Shown: positions 44,611 through 55,790 of the stretch, one piece after another
Numbering within the stretch: position 1 is the stretch's first letter
Layout of the letters: every line of letters begins with the position of its first letter
Assembly (NCBI GenBank): GCA_036250195.1
Contig: JAVHZZ010000004.1
Coordinates: 257,359,011-257,423,010, forward strand
Length of the DNA: 64,000 bases
Direction: 5' to 3'
Source of the DNA: Mixophyes australis
Taxonomy: Eukaryota; Chordata; Amphibia; Anura; Limnodynastidae
Program-made: the position numbers and the translations under genes
Notes under the pieces: model-generated
Told to the model about the DNA's origin: nothing
Database searches by the model: none
The model's input: only the letters and a program-made list of their open reading frames with translations

Positions 44611-44924
44611 TGGGTGCTACAAGCGGTTCCACAGTCTTATGAGGAGCTTGCTATGGCGATAGATCATTATTCAGCACTACAACACATGTCTAAGGCTTCA
44701 GAATGGGATCCCAAAGCTATTGCTCAAGCAAAAGTGCACACCACGGCTGGTGGAGCAGGTAAAAAAAGTTTCTCCACCTGTCTGCTTTGAATATAATGAA
44801 CCTGGGCATTTCCGTATTGAATGTCCAAAGCAACAGGAACCAATGGAGTGTACTATGGCTTGGCTCAGCCTTTCTTAGTTTCTGCACCATGTTGCCCTCC
44901 ATGGGGAGTCCATCATCATTTTGA

Positions 44925-45296
44925 GTGACTGTCCTGGTGAATCAACATGCTGTTTTGGCCCTGGTGGATTCGGGAAGTGAGTTGACATTATTCTCCAGTT
45001 CTATGGTTCCCAAAGAGGTGTCTGCAAGGATACCTAAGGTGAAGGTGCTGTGCATTCATGGAGTTACTACGGAATATGAGCAGACTCTCCTTCCAATTAC
45101 CCTAAAGGACCAAACGCTTGAGGTAGTGGCCACCATAGCCGCAAAGCTACCATACCCCCTTGTCCTGGGGCGAGACTTTCCCATGTTCCATGAAGTTCTT
45201 TGTGACCGGATACGGCTGGACATGTCAGAAACTGATACACTGGCCAAAATTCCAATTTTAAAGGAACCTATTCAACTCTCACTGGGTCCGGGATAA
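44925..45296 (+). pseudogene. Gypsy D aspartic protease
   Basis: A 123-codon frame has the retropepsin motif LALVDSGSELTLF and, ~65 residues later, LPYPLVLGRDFP. It would process the Gag-Pol polyprotein. The frame is open over the domain, but the upstream Gag frame is broken and a stop ends it at 45296. Confidence 0.75.
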
Positions 45297-45314
45297 GAGA
45301 TAACAGAACTGTCT

Positions 45315-46205
45315 TTGAAGGATTCTCGATACAGGTCCACGACCGCTACTCGTCCCAAGTCTTACCCATGGAAGCAAAAGGGGAAATTGAGCCAGTCATT
45401 TGCCAGTGACAATGTCATGGTGACTTTGGGGTCACCAGAGGAAGCTAAGGACTGGTCCCCAATTCCAAGGCTCATCTCACTACAGGACTTTGCTAGGGAT
45501 CACTGTAATGATGCTACCCTAGAAAGTGCATTTAAATCTGTAGTGAAATTTGATGATGTGGTCAAAGCTGCTAGGCCGGCAGAATGTGTACCATCTTTCT
45601 TTATTAAAGGGGATTTGTTGTTTAGAGCAGGGGTTGTTCAGGATAAAAATGTTGAACAACTGTTAATACTGCAGGTACACGTACCTTTAGTATTGAAAGG
45701 CACACACACACCTGTTCAGAGTGTAGAAATACCTCTCCAAAATGTACAGGGCCCTATTCTTATATAGAAAGATGAGACAAATAGGTTCCCTGGGGAAACA
45801 ACACTTAGAGAATGACCAGGACCGTCAGAAAAAGCATTATGACACTCCGGCAGTAATTTGTGTTTTCAACCGAGGTGACAAAGTTTTATTTCATACTCCC
45901 ATATGGGAAGGTAAGACCTTTGCACACTGGCGGTAACCTGATGAGGTCATAAAGGCAGTTGACCCAATGAATTAGAGAGTCCGCCAGTCAAAAACGTCAA
46001 AATTTATCATGTCTGTTTACTAAAAACCTGGCATGAGGAGAGTCCTCTGTCTTTGTTGATAGCTGTTAGGACAGAAGACAGTGACATACTTGTTAAAACC
46101 TCCTTAACACTGCCTCAAAGGCAACAGGTGGAAGAGATAATTGGTCAAAACAGGGACGCCTTCTCTTTTATTTCTGGGTGTACCACTCTGAGAGGGCATA
46201 GACCA
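45315..46205 (+). pseudogene. Gypsy D integrase remnants
   Basis: The 45315-45767 frame has SLQDFARDHCNDATLESAF and FIKGDLLFRAGVVQ, the region preceding the HHCC module in Gmr1-type elements. It follows protease directly, fitting the protease-integrase-RT order of this group. After VEQLLILQVHVPLVL the core with the DDE triad is missing. The C-terminal module follows: HLENDQDRQKKHYDTPA, FNRGDKVLFHTP and VDPMN-RVRQ (to about 46020), with stops. A last IGQNRDAFSF segment precedes RT, which is absent. Confidence 0.7.
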
Positions 46206-46277
46206 GGACCATACATGTTCCTATGAAAATCAAGATCAACTCCTAGTAGACCGATTATAGTGGATACGAACTCCATA

Positions 46278-46902
46278 ACTTTGAATTCATCTATGATAAT
46301 TGATTTCCATCTACAGCTTATGGTAAAGATGAGCAGAGCCTATCTTAGGGACATTACAGATATATTAAATAAATTAAAAGAAATTTCATGGGATTCCAAT
46401 TGTTTTTTGGTAACGGCTTCTGGAAGGTATTAGGTTTATTTTAACCAACAATTACTTCTTTTTTGAAGAAAGTTTTTACCTATAAAAGGTCGGTACAGCA
46501 ATGGGAACCAGGTTTGCTCCCTGCTATGCCAATCTGTTCATTAATAGATGGGAGGAAAAATGTATATGGACAGGGCATGAGTGGGGGGCAAAGCTGGTCA
46601 TGTGGTACCAATTTATTGATGATATCATCTTTATTTGTAGTGGCCAGAAATATGAATTGGATAGATTTTGCACATATCGTAATGAAAATCAATATGGGAT
46701 CAAACTTACGTTTTATGTTAGTGCAGAGAGCATTCATTTTCTGGATTTAACTATTTATGTTGAGAAAGATGAGATTTGGACAATGAGATAGTAATGGAAA
46801 ATAGAAGGCAAATAGTCATCCTATTTGGATCAAAGGGATCCCTTTCGGCCAATTTCAAAGAGTGAAAAGAAACTGTTCTAAATCACAGTCTGAAACAATG
46901 AT
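46278..46902 (+). pseudogene. Penelope-like element reverse transcriptase fragment
   Basis: YLRDITDILNKLKEI and NCFLVTASGRY precede GTRFAPCYANLFINRWEE (about 46501) and FIDDIIFI, the RT catalytic box. LTFYVSAESIHFLDLTIY comes next. The tail reads HPIWIKGIPFGQF and RVKRNC-like residues in another frame. This set is the Penelope-like RT pattern, and not the LTR or L1 pattern. Stops and frame changes abound, and no GIY-YIG endonuclease is visible. Confidence 0.75.
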
Positions 46903-46974
46903 ACTAGAGATGTTTACTGACTCCCGTGTTCTGGTTTTGGTTTTGGATCTGGTTTAACTTTGTGTTTTGGTACC
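46903..46974 (-). mobile_element. Right-end fragment of the GAGATG transposon family, inverted
   Basis: TAGAGATGTTTACTGACTCC followed by CCGTGTTCTGGTTTTGG is the reverse complement of the end at about 29120-29191. Only ~70 bp remain, at the Penelope-L1 junction. Confidence 0.6.
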
Positions 46975-48168
46975 CGCCAAGGAACAGATAACACAAGACG
47001 TGCGATTGCCCTAATCGAAGCTGCTAACCAGTCACGGACCCCTGCCCTGGTGGTGTCTCTTGATGCAGAAAAGGCTTTCGACAGGGTGTCGTGGCCGTTC
47101 ATGAGAGCTACTCTCAAGAAAATGGGATTCAAAGGGCAATTCATGTGTGCACTAGCCTCCCTATACCATAACCTCTCAGCAGCAGTGTGGGCTAATAGCG
47201 CTGCATCACAACAATTTCAAATAGCGAATGGTACCCGTCAGGGCTGCCCACTTTCCTCTTTGCTGTTTGCCCTAACAATGGAGCCACTAGCATCCCGAGT
47301 TCGCAATAACCCAATGATAGTAGGGATTCAGACAGATGTAAATGACTATAAAATCTCCATGTACGCGGATGATATTTTACTGACAATCACCAATCCTTAC
47401 GCTTCACTTCCCTCTTTGCAGGAGGAACTAGACAAATACGGAGAAGTCTCTAACTTTAAAATTAATATGGATTAATCTGAAATCCTCCCCCTTAAAATAT
47501 CTCCTCATCTATTAGACTCTCTCAAACGTGAATCAACCTTTAGATGGCAGTCGGATAAGCTTAAATATTTGGGGATTTATTTAACGAGCCAATATAGTCA
47601 GCTATATGCTGCCAACTTCCCCCGACTCTTAAATGCACTTAAAAGAGATCTCGAGAAATGGGACAACTTGTACATCTCGTGGCTAGGCCGCATAGCGGCG
47701 GTAAAAATGAATTTACTGCCATGCATCCTTTATCTATTCCAGGCGTTACCTATTCGAGTCCCTTCACTTGTGCTAAAGACTTTACAGAAGCAGGTCTCTC
47801 GATTTATTTGGGCGGGGAAACGACCTTGCGTGCAAGCCCGAGTGCTTCATCGTCGAACCTCGGAGGGGGGAGTGGGCCTCCCAAATATTTCTAAGTACTA
47901 TATCGCTGCACACCTAACTCAACTAGTCCTGTTCCATTCTCCTCTTGGTACGAGGTTATGGGTTGATATAGAAGCTAACCTTATGCATACTCTCTCGCCC
48001 TATATCCTTTTATGGATATCGATCAAACACCGGCTGCCTCTCTCTTCACTTCCACCTACTACCCATTTTTCACTCCAGATATGGGACTACTGTACCCGAA
48101 TATTCCACTTGGTAGCGCATCGCGAAATTATGCTTCCATTATGGAATAATCCAGCTTTACCTCCTGGA
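46975..48168 (+). pseudogene. L1/Tx1-clade LINE reverse transcriptase fragment
   Basis: VVSLDAEKAFDRVSW, NGTRQGCPLSSLLFALT and ISMYADDILL (motif C, about 47360) identify an L1-type RT. A stop at 47473 interrupts at NMD-SEIL; the thumb and C-terminal domain follow (KLKYLGIYL, FIWAGKRPCVQA, GGVGLPNISKYYIA). The endonuclease and RT N-terminus are lost, so it is 5' truncated. It is cut at 48168 by the Gypsy E LTR. L1 RT primes copying at nicked genomic DNA. Confidence 0.85.
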
Positions 48169-49591
48169 TGTTAAGAACTCCAGCAGCCAATACCACAAAA
48201 CCGGGAGTCTGCTCTGAAGGTCTGGTTTTCACTGTTGCCCCTAGTGGTGGGGACAGATGGAGGGTCGTGAGATGAGTACTGGCTGCGGAGAACCCAGGAA
48301 TGAGGAGTAATGGCAGACAGTGAATCCGGTAAACGAGCCAAGGTCAGGGGTCACTTACAGAGAAGAATAGTCAAAAACACGCCAAAGGGTCAGGGTCACG
48401 AACAGCTCAGCAGAATCCGAAGTACAGGCCAAAAGATCAGGGACACAGGCAAGAAGGCAAAATCCAGTAAGCAGGCAAATAGTCAAAACAGCAATCCAGC
48501 AGAAACAGTGAGCAGGTCAGCACTATTGCACTACACAGATGCTATAACCAGCAGGGAGGATAAGCCCTCCCTATCTAAAGTACTGTCGAAGTCAGCTTAT
48601 CGGATAAAGTAATTTCAATTAAAGTCTAGCAAACTTGGTTGTCTTTGTCTGAAAAGATGCGTACGGTACGCTACGACGTACAAGGGCACGCTACGGCGTG
48701 AAAGGGCGTATGCATCTACTACACGTGGCAGCAACAGTAATTGGTCTTTTACCATACATTCGCACAAACACGCATACTTATAAAATAGTACACATTAATG
48801 GTAGTTGCAACACATAGTCAGTTATGTCGAATTATAGTAGTATTTATATGTTATATCAGAGTTACATGCATATTAGTGAAATACACGGAACAGGTTGAAG
48901 GAATCACATCATGAGTGGTATCATAATGAACCTCGTTACATATCCTACTGTTTGGTTCACTCTGCGAGGGAATCGCAGAGTGCATACGCAAGTTATGAAT
49001 GATAGGGAATTATGAACTACTTAAGACTAAGGAATCTTGGCGGGAAGAGCCGAGCATACCCCCTGGAGAGGTGACCCCCTCCTTTGGATTCCTTAGGATG
49101 AACCAGCCAATGATTGACAACCCCTTGGACATTCCTGAGACCTGGACCAATAGATGCAAGCTATACCATCTTCATTGTATTACTGTATTTGATTGTGTAT
49201 ATAAGCAGCAGCTTGTGATCCAGTGTGCAGACATCTTGTCCCCAGACTTCAGGATTGAATGACTGCACTGGATCCAGAGCGCCTGCGATAAGTAACGGCT
49301 GTACTTACTATTACTTCGCTTGAGCATATTATTCTACTTATTGTGAATAAATCTTTGTGCTTTGGAAACACAAATCGAGGTTCGACAATCGTTATTGGTT
49401 AGCGACAATACGCACATAACAGTACTTCATGTGGCCAATCAGAGCCCAGCTCTGATACAATCATCGCCCATAAGCTACTCCTAAATAATTGCTGATTAGC
49501 CCGCAGGCTAGCTAGAGGGGGTTTTGCGCATGTGCCCGGCTTCTTCTCACTGCCGGGACGGCCGGGATGCAGGGCAAAACAGGAAGTGACA
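48169..49591 (-). mobile_element. 3' LTR of Gypsy E, split by a nested LTR
   Basis: The minus-sense LTR starts TGTCACTTCC at 49591 and ends GTTCTTAACA at 48169. Its pieces are 49422-49591 and 48169-48639; the rest is a solo LTR insertion. GCGCATGTGC near the start is typical of these LTRs. Confidence 0.75.
48640..49421 (+). mobile_element. Retroviral-type solo LTR nested in the Gypsy E LTR
   Basis: About 782 bp from TGTCTTTG to CATAACA. TATA-like GTGTATATAAGCAGC near 49195 and GTGAATAAATCTTTG near 49340 give promoter and polyadenylation signals, then GTGCTTTGGAAACACAAATC. This last block links it to the LTRs at 1170 and 24190. Only GT is clearly shared by the flanks, so the target duplication is unclear. 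Confidence 0.7.
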
Positions 49592-51430
49592 GTCCCTGGT
49601 TTTCTGGGAAATTGCTTGAAGAATTTTTTAATGAGTCTGTCCGCATGCAGGCGGTTTCTTGGAATCCAGGCACGTTCTTTCAAACCACGACCCTTCCATT
49701 GGACAAGAAAGTGAATTTGCCCCTGGACTTTCTTGGAATCCAGTATTTTTTGTACCACAAATTCTCGATGTCCTTCTACATTCACCGAATGAGGCCCCTG
49801 AGGGTGGACCCGACTGAATTTACTAGAAAACATTACAGGTTTGAGTAAGGAGCAGTGGAACGTATTTGGAATCTTCAAGGAGCGTGGGAGCTTCAACCTA
49901 AATGCCACTGGATTCACTTGTTTGATAATGGAAAAAGGACCAATAAACCCAGTTTTTTACATGGCTGCCTGAGCCTGATATTCCGGGTAGAGAGCCAGAC
50001 CTTCTGCCCAACTTTGAAAGAACAGCTCCTACGGTGTTGGTCCGAATTTTTTTTTTGATCGAAATGAGGCTTGTTCTAAGGCAGCATGAACTTTTTTCCA
50101 AATGCTCTTCAGTGCAGTAGCTGTGGAATGTATGCCAGGAAGCCCAGAAGGATTAAGAACAGCCAGGGAGTTAGATCTGGGATGAAAACCGAGATTACAG
50201 TAAAATGGTGAAACACAAGTGGAGGAATGGCAGGAATTGTTGTATGCAAATTCCACTCAGGGTAATAATGCTGACCAGTTGTTGTGAAACTCAGAAGTAT
50301 ATAGACGTAAGAATTGTTCCAGGGACTGATTCACCCTCTCAGTTTGTCCATTAGATTGCAGATGATATGCTGAGGAGAGGCTGATATTTGTTCCAAGGAG
50401 AGAACAAAAGGATTTTCAGAATTGAGCCACAAACTCAGAACCACGGTCAGAAACAATATCTACCGGTAAGCCATGGAGTCGGAAAATACGTTGAACAAAA
50501 AGTGAGGCCAAGGTCTGTGCACTAGGGAGTCTGGTTAGAGGTATGAAATGAGCCATTTTACTGAAGCGGTCAACCACTACCCAAATAGTATTGTAGCCCG
50601 CTGAGACAGGAAGCTCCACAACGAAATCCATTGACAAGTGTGTCCACGGTCTAGAAGGGACAGACAAGGGCATGAGCTGACCGTAAGGACGATTCCTAGG
50701 AGTCTTGTTCCTGGCACAGATTTCACAGGACATAACATAATCTTGGACATCAGAAGACATGGTTGGCCACCAAACAGAACGTGAAAGATGCTCAGTAGTT
50801 TTCAAGATACCTGGGTGTCCAGCAGTTTTATGATCATGAGCTTCCATGAGGACGGCCTTTCGGAGGTGAACCGGAACGAATAAGCGATTCGCAGGTGTTC
50901 CAGTGGGGGCCAATTTTTGGAGTCTTTGAAGAATTGAAGTCAAATCCTGGGCTAAACCGGCATGAATGATTGTAGATGGTAGAATCGGTAGCGGTTTCGG
51001 AGCTGGTGCATGATGAGAGGAAAAACTTCTGGACAAGGCATCAGCCTTAGTGTTCTTAGAACCTGGTCTGTAACTGGTAGTAAAATGGAAGCGAGTAAAG
51101 AACAGAGACCAACGGGCTTGCCTTGGATTCAGTCATTTTGCTGATTCGATATATTGAAGGTTCTTGTGGTCAGTAATGACCGAGATAACATGGACCGCCC
51201 CTTCTATCCAATGAGGCCATTCTTCAAAAGCCTATTTGATGGCCAAGAGTTCTCGATTACCAACATCATAGTTGGCCTCTGCAGATGAGAATTTCCGAGA
51301 GAAGAATGCGCAAGGGAACAATCGCTGGTTAGCAAAATCCTTTTGAGAGAGTACAGCACATGCACCTACATCATAGGCATCCACTTTAAGAACAAAAGGA
51401 CTAATAGAGTTATTGGCCAGCAAGTAGTAA
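49592..51430 (-). pseudogene. pol: Gypsy E RNase H, integrase and chromodomain (5' truncated)
   Basis: Minus strand. The copy starts abruptly near 51430 in RNase H ([45 protein letters not shown]). Integrase follows with an HHCC module (HDHKTAGHPGILK, CEICARNKTPR) and LSMDFVVELP, DIVSDRGSEFVAQF and a Glu-bearing SNGQTERVNQ. All DDE positions are present, but a stop follows the second at 50416. Then come EFAYNNSCHSS and, at about 49770-49610, a chromodomain (VQKILDSKKVQGQIHFLVQW). It is a chromovirus, distinct in sequence from Gypsy B. RT, protease, gag and the 5' LTR are absent. Confidence 0.85.
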
Positions 51431-51479
51431 GGAAACTACTGTGTAGCCAGACATAGGGTTGCGGGAGAAACTGTGATGA

Positions 51480-51741
51480 AAATTGCTGTTTATGCTATTT
51501 CGACACTTTCCAAATACACAGCAAGATTCAGCAGTGCAGTGTTTGCCGCACGTAGAAACAGCAAAATGGTAGGGTGCGCCAAGAGGGAGAGGAAAAAATA
51601 ATAAAAAGTTGATAGGATGGCAGGGGCTGCATTGTAAAGGGAAACTTCCCTTTACAATGCAGCCCCGCTTGAAATTTAATCGCCGAACACGCTGAACACG
51701 CGGGTGTTGAAGAACCCGCATGTTCATACATTTACCCCCAG
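51480..51741. mobile_element. MITE-like block with perfect 21-bp hairpin
   Basis: A perfect 21-bp inverted repeat occupies 51623-51643 and 51646-51666, separated by 2 bases. A second palindrome, CGGGTGTTGAAGAACCCG, lies near 51700. The right end reads CATTTACCCCCA, as in many amphibian MITEs. The left end is uncertain. Confidence 0.5.
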
Positions 51742-52620
51742 ATCTTGTTAGTATCATATATTTATTAAAACATTAAAATCAAATTGTATATGTTACAAAA
51801 CAACTTAAAACATGACATATCATAAATTTCTAAATGTTCAATATGAAATGTCTGTTTATAGATTGTATAAAGTGCCTGGCCAGTACACTTAAAAAATAAC
51901 AATTAAAAGCCTAATAAAACACATGTTTTGTAAATAAAAAACTATCATCCGCTGTTGAAAAAACTGGAGTAATGTATAAAGCTACAATCTCACCCACTAG
52001 ATGTAGTCTTCTGAACAATGAAGATGTATTCTCTCATGAGAGATTTTTTCCAGTGTCCTATTGTTAGGATGAAGACGCTATATATCACTTTCTTTGCAAT
52101 ATTCACAATATGAGATATTTTAAAAACAATCTCTTCTAGGATTTCTCTATGTGTACTTAGGACACTATATGTTCCGTGTTCCACGATAGCCAAAAGAGGA
52201 GATGTTTACCCAAATGTGTGTATGGAATAAATTTCTGCTGACAAAAGTGATCCAAGGGGTTAAATATCATCCGTCGATTGATTCACTGAGCTTGTATTAT
52301 TTCTGGAGTTTTGTTGCATGCCTTGCCTGGCCCTTCAGCCAATGAGATCCTAACCTGCTTGTAGTAACAATAAACATTTCTTAAGTTCATCATCACCATT
52401 GTTTTTGTGTGATAATATTGTGTGATATACCAGAGAGCCGTGACAACTAGCTTCTTTTGTTTGGGCAGTACTTTCCTTTAATACCTGAGTGTGGGTGGCC
52501 CTTTGGCTTTTTGCAGAACGTATGTTCCCGTCCCGACCCCCTACATAACCCATGTGCTTCGAATGATGCCTCTGTTACCATAACTCACCCACATTTCCTT
52601 AGGCTACCTATATACTGTTT
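51742..52620. other. No gene recognised
   Basis: AT-rich. AATAAA-like words and a CTCATGAGAG palindrome occur near 52030; no coding or mobile signature is clear. Confidence 0.4.
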
Positions 52621-52945
52621 GCCCTCCGAGTAGCCATATCGCCTCCACTTTGTGGTCCACCCTCCCTGCTCCCGATCCGTCCCCCTCCCCCCACACTCCT
52701 TCCAGCCACTGTAGTACACTTTACCAACATTGCTTCTGAATTTCTAAAAAATGGTAATTTGTTATTGTTTTGCTATGTCACCTCATCCACCATCTATATA
52801 CACTGAATATATGTTTGTTTTGGACTTCCCATGGCAATTACTTTGTAACAGTTGCATTCTTCCTTGTTTTTGCCACATTTATACTGTTGCTTTTCTTTTA
52901 CAATTTTGACTGACCATTAAAAATAAAGAATTATAAAAATAAAGC
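52621..52945 (+). mobile_element. Possible L1-type LINE 3' end
   Basis: A pyrimidine-rich tract is followed by CCATTAAAAATAAAGAATTA and A-rich sequence, resembling an L1/Tx1 3' UTR. It could be part of the L1 copy cut at 48168, but this is a guess. Confidence 0.3.
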
Positions 52946-53685
52946 CAGTAATAAAGCATAAGAATGATCATGTTAAAATTCAGATTGAATTTATATTTAG
53001 TGCAGGACTGGCCAGAAGGGGAAGCCTTTGGGGGAGTTGATCAGCTTAACATTTATTGCAATATATGGAACTAACATTATCTCTCTGGCTTTAAGCAGCT
53101 AGAGTAGCATTAATAATATATTTGTTGAGTGCAGTGGATCAAATGTCTTTTTGTTAACAAAATGTGGTCGCAGTCCAGTTTTCATTTCTACATTCATTAA
53201 ATATTTTGGGTAGAGCATAATACTTTATAGCCTTTATTTGAGTGCGTTTTTTCCGCCTTACATTGATACGACTCTGCCTACCATTGCGTGTTGCTTTAAC
53301 CCTGCGTATGGCTAACTGTGTGCTAATCCTGCATAAAATTGTGCTGGCTGTGTCTACAGTGGCTGCTGGATAGTACAGGGGCACTTCTTGAGGGGAGGGG
53401 TTTCTGGAGACCCAGAAACCCCCCTGCGTGCGCCACTGCATTGATAATGACACAGGAACGGCCCTTAAGGCCACAGATATAAAGATAAAAAGTCACACAA
53501 TAAGTCTGGTTTAGATGCAAGAAACGTGGACACTTGCCGAAAAAAAATTCAATATGGAAGCAACAGAGAAAATTTCCAATGGGATCCAAGCAGGAAGTTA
53601 AAACCATAGTCTCTGATGCATGCACAAATCAGTGGAGTGGAACTTTTAAAGCAACAGAAGGTCATCTGTCCATAGTTAGTATATT
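52946..53685. other. Mostly unassigned; hAT-like end near 53350-53450
   Basis: GGGTTTCTGGAGACCCAGAAACCCC near 53396 is palindromic and GCGTGCGCCACTG ends a hAT-like terminus at 53441. The partner terminus and target duplication were not found. Confidence 0.35.
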
Positions 53686-55022
53686 GAATCAGGAGCAACT
53701 AGTCACATGATGAGTGATAGCTACTTTTTCACAGAACTTGACCTGCATCACAAAGAGATTATCTTGCAGATGGAAATAGTATCACAACTTAAGGAATTGT
53801 GCACAGACTACTAATGTGCTCCAATGCAAATGGAACAATTTATTTGTACCAGTATAGGCCGTGCCATAGGTTTCTAGCTTGGAAGGTGGACTCTTTTCTG
53901 TAGGTGCACGGTGGCTAAAGGACTCACCCCAAAATTCCAAGACAATAAGTGTATTATGCAGGATGGAAGAAAGGTGATAACCAGTGCCAAAGCAAATGGA
54001 CCCCTGTATCATTTCAACAATGCAAAGAGTCACGTAAAACTAAGCACACTAAGAAACAGAATTGTGAGCGCAAGAACAGACAAGGTCACTATCAGCAATA
54101 GCGTGACTTAGGTACAGAAAAGAATTTCCACACTAAACAGGCCACCAATGCAACTTCTGAACAAATGTTTGAATTCAGTGTAGAATGGGCACCACGGATG
54201 AGAGCACACAGTCAAGAACAGAGGATGAAGTAAAGCGTTCAACAAGGGAAAGCAAGGGTAAACCACTAATACGACTCTTTTGCAAAGAAAATGCAATTAG
54301 TAAATGTGAACCCACATCCTGGGAAGAGATATCTCATCCTTCAGAAGCAAAAGCCAACAGGTGGACAAAAATATCTGAAAATAAAATAAAAAGTCCATGC
54401 ATTACAACCAAGCCTGGATACTCACTGTACTCCCAGCAGGGAGAACAGCCATAGGCTGAAAATGGACATTCAAAGTAACACAAATGACAAAATTGAACTC
54501 GACAGAGCCAGACTAGTGGCCAATAGTCACAAATATGGAGAGGCTTATGATTAGCAATATGCTCCAGTAGTCAAGCACACTACAATTTGCAATTATCTTC
54601 CTGTAGCAGTCACAAAGAAAATACAAGTGAAACATTTTGATGTCAAAACAGCCTTCCCGCACAGTAAGCTGAAAGAGGATATTTGCTTGAAACAACCAAT
54701 AGGATTTAAGGATTGTCAAAGGTATCCTAGTATGCAAACTCCAGATAAATATATATGGCCTGAAGCCAGCTGTGAGAGTATGGGATATCAAAATAAATGA
54801 AGTACTCATAAAGTAGAATTTTGTAAGAAGTAAAGCAGAGCCCAGTATACATACAAATTAACTGACTGACAGATGGACCTTTCTACTCATTTATGCAGAC
54901 GATCTTGTAGTCTGTTTTGAGCAAGAATGCAAGGGAATTGAAATAATACAAGCCCTAAAACAGGCTTTTAAGACAAAAGATTTGAGAACCATAACACATT
55001 ACATGATTGTTCATATAATTTT
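53686..55022 (+). pseudogene. Copia-type pol remnant
   Basis: GATSHMMSDSYFFTELD at about 53695 matches the protease of Ty1/copia elements (the Asp is degraded). RT is readable at 54484-54720: RARLVANSHKYGEAYD, then APVVKHTTI and HFDVKTAFPHSKLKEDICLK, which are copia RT motifs around the first catalytic Asp. IYADDLVVCFEQE near 54890 is the second catalytic box, then LKQAFKTKDL. The integrase between them is not recognisable. Many stops. Copia elements are uncommon in vertebrates. The 3' end is cut at 55023 by a SINE fragment. Confidence 0.8.
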
Positions 55023-55023
55023 T

Positions 55024-55064
55024 GGCAGCACGGTGGCTTAGTGGTTAGCACTTCTGCCTCACAT
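55024..55064 (+). mobile_element. SINE 5' fragment
   Basis: GGCAGCACGGTGGCTTAGTG and GTTAGCACTTCTGCC match the head of the SINE at 35641-35810; the A-box region is present. The remainder is unrecognisable. Confidence 0.7.
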
Positions 55065-55790
55065 AATTGGGGTCATGAAGTCTTGATGCACTTGTCCATG
55101 GATCTTGAAATGGAAACTGCCAAGTCCACTCTGAGGCTTGGTCCAAATTTCAAGATGCAGTATAAAGAATTATTAAACTCTTCTATTAATAAGTTAGATT
55201 GGTGAAATATCACATATCACATAATCTATATCCATCATCCAAGGAACAACATCCTACATTTTAAATGAAAGCTTTTGTAGACAGATATAAATAAAATATG
55301 ATAACAAAGATCATTTTAAATTATTGCGATCGCGACCATATGAGTTATTATAAATGATCATGACTACGAAATTAATCACTTTGATATTTGAACAATATTT
55401 GAACAATACAAATATTTAGATTTATTAAAGCTATGATTATCACGTCAAGTAAGGTAAGGAAAATCACTGTGATAAAGGGGAGATTTGAACTGCACCAATA
55501 ACTTTAGCTCAGAGTACTGTCAACTGTAAAACGTAATATTTATTATGCTAATGTTAAATATCCCACAAATGAATAATATTTAGTTTTATGTATAAAGGCA
55601 TTGCAGACTTAACACTATGGGAGTTCCGTTATTAATTTTAGAACTATGTGTTTGCATCTATTAGAGTGAATGAACAAAAATGTCAGAGTATAGGGAAGGT
55701 ATAAACTATGCCATTAACATTAATACTAAATGACTAAGGTTATGAGAGTATGTGGGTAAACGAAATATCAATTAATTGCCATTGGTAAAG
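55065..55790. other. AT-rich, no gene recognised
   Basis: No domain-bearing frame. Words shared with the following tandem repeat (AGCTCAGAGTACTG, ATTATGCTAATG) suggest further diverged units. Confidence 0.4.

Larger units (their letters stand above)
42361..44890 (+). pseudogene. gag: Gypsy D (Gmr1-like) gag, interrupted
   Basis: The frame from about 42361 has a Gln-rich coiled N-terminus and then DVEAYLLVFEKVATRLK. After a stop near 42598 it continues EKLAPYLSGEAQRAYVDLS and GVTEAGRVQRYHDWLY. This SCAN-like helical segment is typical of Gmr1-type Gypsy Gag. A solo LTR occupies 42918-44610; the frame resumes with VPQSYEELAMAIDHY. A zinc knuckle, CFEYNEPGHFRIEC, follows near 44790, with its second Cys replaced by Tyr. 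Stops make it inactive. Confidence 0.75.
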
